From: Reinekea marina
GTDB lineage: Bacteria > Pseudomonadota > Gammaproteobacteria > Pseudomonadales > Natronospirillaceae
DNA length: 64,000 nucleotides
Assembly (NCBI RefSeq): GCF_030409715.1
Contig: NZ_JAUFQI010000001.1
Coordinates: forward strand, 2,592,501-2,656,500
Reading direction: 5' to 3'
A model generated the notes under the pieces. It did no database searches. It saw only the letters and a list, made by a program, of their open reading frames with translations, and was not told where the DNA came from. This document shows, in pieces, positions 63,465-64,000 of the stretch; within the stretch, counting starts at the first letter, position 1, and each line of letters begins with the position of its first letter. A program made the position numbers and the translations under genes.

Positions 63465-64000
63465 TTGTTAGCCTCGCTTTGAACGGGTAATGTTTTTAAC
63501 CACTCTCGACTTAAAATAGGCTCATTATCGAGCGCCATCAATAATTGTTGGTGCTGGCATTCTCGCGCCGTTGCTAATGCGCCTTTTACTTCATAATCGC
63601 TTCGTGCGTTGGCAAGAATGGCCTCACCTTTGAATGCGCCAGTAGCCTGTTCACAGAAGCCTTGCCCGGCTTCAAAGTGGTAACGATGTTGCGCATGAAT
63701 GGCAACACCATTAACACTCATCAAATAATCAATGCCCAAGCCGATATGCACCAACAACTGCTTTTCAAAAAAACGTAAATTGGCTAGGCGGTGGTTATCG
63801 GCCTGCAATTGAATCAGCGTGCTGATATAGGTGCCAAAAAAATTATCTATGTCCACTTGCGTGGGTACCAACCGATACACCAGTTCATTCAAATATAAGC
63901 CATACAACCGTGCGGGTGATGAATCAATGAGTAGCGTTTGCGTGTAGCGAAAATCATGACACGAATAAAATTGATTGGTTTCTTTGAGTTTTATTTCAAA
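63461..64000 (-). CDS. recO: DNA repair protein RecO, C-terminal part (runs off window)
   Basis: 180 codons are visible, open to the window edge. The segment ending in ARLYGLYLNELVYRLVPTQV (helical core) and the later LRFFEKQLLVHIGLGIDYLM followed by YHFEAGQGF and ANARSDYEV are RecO features. The short frame starting at 63907 is only part of it. RecO helps RecFOR load RecA. It overlaps acpS by ATGA, with no pdxJ between them. Confidence 0.9.
   Translation of the reverse strand, partial: FEIKLKETNQFYSCHDFRYTQTLLIDSSPARLYGLYLNELVYRLVPTQVDIDNFFGTYISTLIQLQADNHRLANLRFFEKQLLVHIGLGIDYLMSVNGVAIHAQHRYHFEAGQGFCEQATGAFKGEAILANARSDYEVKGALATARECQHQQLLMALDNEPILSREWLKTLPVQSEANK

Overview
The window is chromosomal DNA of a gammaproteobacterium, probably a marine one of Oceanospirillales type. 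That rests on the fused pntA-pntB pair, the relA-mazG-rlmD-cysM block next to a BarA/GacS-type kinase, acpS-recO, and a PotABCD-like transporter. I cannot name the genus from sequence alone.

Layout. 1-66: start of a Tat-exported protein. 457-3401: pntAB transhydrogenase with a terminator. 3472-9538: c-di-GMP and chemotaxis-type signalling genes (GAF-EAL, CheB-CheR-PAS, PAS-GGDEF-EAL). 9802-11152: three small minus-strand genes without recognisable attC sites. 11218-44268: a very large integron cassette array. 44691-50645: a membrane endonuclease/phosphatase-family protein and a polyamine-type ABC transporter operon. 50984-53066: an FAD-linked oxidase and a ChaC-like cyclotransferase. 53087-64000: housekeeping genes (KAS III, mazG, relA, rlmD, cysM, hybrid kinase, acpS, recO).

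The array is the main feature. I count 66 attC-like sites, all in one orientation: on the + strand they begin TAACG and end about 55-140 bp later in GTTA. Nearly all cassette genes are on the minus strand, so the insertion (attI) end should be near 44.27 kb. No integron integrase lies there or anywhere else in the window, so locally this is an orphan array (CALIN type). The cargo includes a two-gene CBASS-like anti-phage operon, a protein with a TIR/deoxyribosyltransferase-like C-terminus, orphan immunity-like proteins (Tdi1/DUF1851, SMI1/KNR4), GNAT and VOC enzymes, small pyrophosphatases, a methyltransferase, a histidine phosphatase, a GFA enzyme, and about a dozen small membrane proteins. 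An IS3-family element has landed inside one attC.

Two families of gene-less cassettes make up about a third of the array. Type A has 20 copies of about 360 bp and carries several conserved hairpins. Type B has 4 copies of about 275 bp, and its two main hairpins show compensatory base changes between copies. These are the best candidates for an undescribed element (structured RNA or folded single-stranded DNA). Duplicated and mosaic cassettes show that the array is being reshuffled.
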